A DNA stretch of 15,312 nucleotides from JAPSGM01 sp036556985. Its GTDB lineage: Bacteria > Chloroflexota > Limnocylindria > QHBO01. The DNA is taken from NCBI GenBank assembly GCA_036556985.1, contig DATBIK010000114.1, forward strand, positions 1 to 15,312, in the 5' to 3' direction. Both the position numbers and the translations under genes were made by a program. Each line of letters opens with the position of its first letter. The stretch's first letter is position 1. Positions 14,524 to 15,312 of the stretch are shown in pieces. Below the pieces are notes generated by a model. It saw only the letters and a program-made list of their open reading frames with translations, ran no database searches and was not told the origin of the DNA.

Positions 14524-15312
14524 ATGGGCCGCCGGGCGCTCGAGCAGGCGGAACGCGCTGGCCTGGCGCGGCTGCTGGAGCAGCCGAAGCTCGAGGTGCT
14601 GCCGCTGTTTAGCCTGGACACCGAGCTGGCCGCCGTGGGACCGGGGGCGACGCTGACGGTGACCTCGTCGCCGAGCAAGGGTATCGAGGCCAGCCTGGCC
14701 GCCGTCGAGCGACTCCGCGCCGCCGGGTTCGAGGTCGTCACGCATCTCGCCGCCCGCATGCTGCGCGATCGGGCGCATCTCCGCGAAGTGCTGGAGCGCC
14801 TCGACGCGGCGGGGGTGGATCGTGCGTTCGTCGTGGGCGGGGACGCCACGCGGGTGGGGGACTATGCCGATGGGCTCGCCCTGCTCCGGGAGCTGGCCGA
14901 GATCGGACACCCGTTCCGGGAGATCGGTGTTCCCGGCTATCCGCAGGGGCATCCCGCCGTGCCCGAGGACCGCCTGCGGGCCGACCTGGCGGCGAAGGCG
15001 ACACACGCGCACTACGTCACGACCCAGATCTGCTTCGACGCCGATGCGATCCAGCGCTGGATCGCCGGGTGCCGCGCCGACGGCCTGACGCTGCCGGTGC
15101 ACCTCGGGATCCCCGGCGCAGTCGAGCTGGCGCGCCTCCTGCGCGTGAGCGCGCGGATCGGCGTCGCTGACGCCGGGCGCTTCGTGTCCCGCCACGCGGG
15201 CCTGCTGCGGCGCTTCCTGCGCCCGCGCGGCTACGAGCCGAGCGCGTTGCTCGAGGCGCTGGCCCCCACCATCGCCGATGCCGATGCCGGCGTGGGGGGA
15301 CTACACATCTAC
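14524..15312 (+). CDS. Methylenetetrahydrofolate reductase-like protein, partial (3' end beyond window)
   Basis: An open frame of 263 codons runs from the ATG at 14524 to the window edge without a stop. Motifs of the MetF TIM barrel are visible: TVTSSPSKGIEASL, HLAARMLRDRAHL, FVVGGDATRVGDY, EIGVPGYPQGHP, THAHYVTTQICFD and GLHIY at the end, where MetF normally continues into TFN. Only about 30 residues are probably missing. The N-terminal glutamate motif of E. coli MetF (FEFFPP) is represented only by LEVLPLF. It belongs to the short MTHFR group seen in actinobacteria and relatives, some of which lack flavin in Mycobacterium smegmatis; whether this one does cannot be told. The start lies one base after the upstream stop (TGAcATG) without a ribosome site, so translation is probably coupled. 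Together with the demethylase it could oxidise 5-methyl-THF to methylene-THF. Confidence 0.88.
   Translation, partial: MGRRALEQAERAGLARLLEQPKLEVLPLFSLDTELAAVGPGATLTVTSSPSKGIEASLAAVERLRAAGFEVVTHLAARMLRDRAHLREVLERLDAAGVDRAFVVGGDATRVGDYADGLALLRELAEIGHPFREIGVPGYPQGHPAVPEDRLRADLAAKATHAHYVTTQICFDADAIQRWIAGCRADGLTLPVHLGIPGAVELARLLRVSARIGVADAGRFVSRHAGLLRRFLRPRGYEPSALLEALAPTIADADAGVGGLHIY

Noticed and set aside
13113..14849. 578-codon antisense frame over the demethylase
   Set aside because: Shadow composition and no domain; the sense strand has a clear DmdA-like protein with a ribosome site.
1..15312. Mobile elements, CRISPR array, tRNA/rRNA, toxin-antitoxin or phage defence genes
   Set aside because: I found no transposase, integrase, regular repeat-spacer pattern, tRNA cloverleaf or small TA pair. 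All substantial coding stretches are explained by the genes listed.

Overview
This is a very GC-rich, densely packed bacterial segment of chromosomal housekeeping genes. It carries 11 genes on the plus strand, one on the minus strand, and a twelfth plus-strand gene cut by the right edge. I see no tRNA, rRNA, IS element, integrase, phage gene or CRISPR array. The gene set (RNase J, family 4 uracil-DNA glycosylase, FtsK, a RodZ-like protein, stand-alone PncC), the absence of Gram-negative outer-membrane genes, and the apparent leaderless TANNNT starts fit a high-GC Chloroflexota lineage (Limnocylindria-like) or, less likely, an actinobacterial-type lineage. This placement is inference only.

Positions 1-11658 form one long, nearly gapless plus-strand array. 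It begins with a structured leader and pnp (PNPase), then udg (4Fe-4S uracil-DNA glycosylase), rnj (RNase J), ftsK, a RodZ-like HTH/membrane protein, yajQ, pncC (CinA C-terminal type), murC and a small four-helix membrane protein. Most junctions overlap by 4 bp or are separated by less than 10 bp. The array joins 3'-5' and 5'-3' RNA decay (PNPase, RNase J), uracil repair, chromosome segregation (FtsK), cell shape and wall synthesis (RodZ-like, MurC) and NAD-cycle salvage (PncC).

Positions 11662-13248 hold a divergent pair: a small cupin on the minus strand and a Tat-exported GH3 lipoprotein (NagZ-like) on the plus strand. Only 21 bp separate them, and two head-to-head TANNNT elements share one TA step. 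Positions 13284-15312 hold a promoter candidate and a two-gene unit: a DmdA/GcvT-type methyl transferase that should make 5-methyl-THF, and a short MetF-like reductase that could take the methyl group back into the folate pool.

The most unusual item is the PNPase. A complete DnaQ-type DEDDh 3'-5' exonuclease domain of about 160 residues is inserted in frame into the helical linker between its two RNase PH domains, with all five DEDDh residues present and the second-core PNPase catalytic aspartates also intact. Second is a C-terminal QLSLF peptide on the uracil-DNA glycosylase, which looks like a beta sliding clamp-binding motif.
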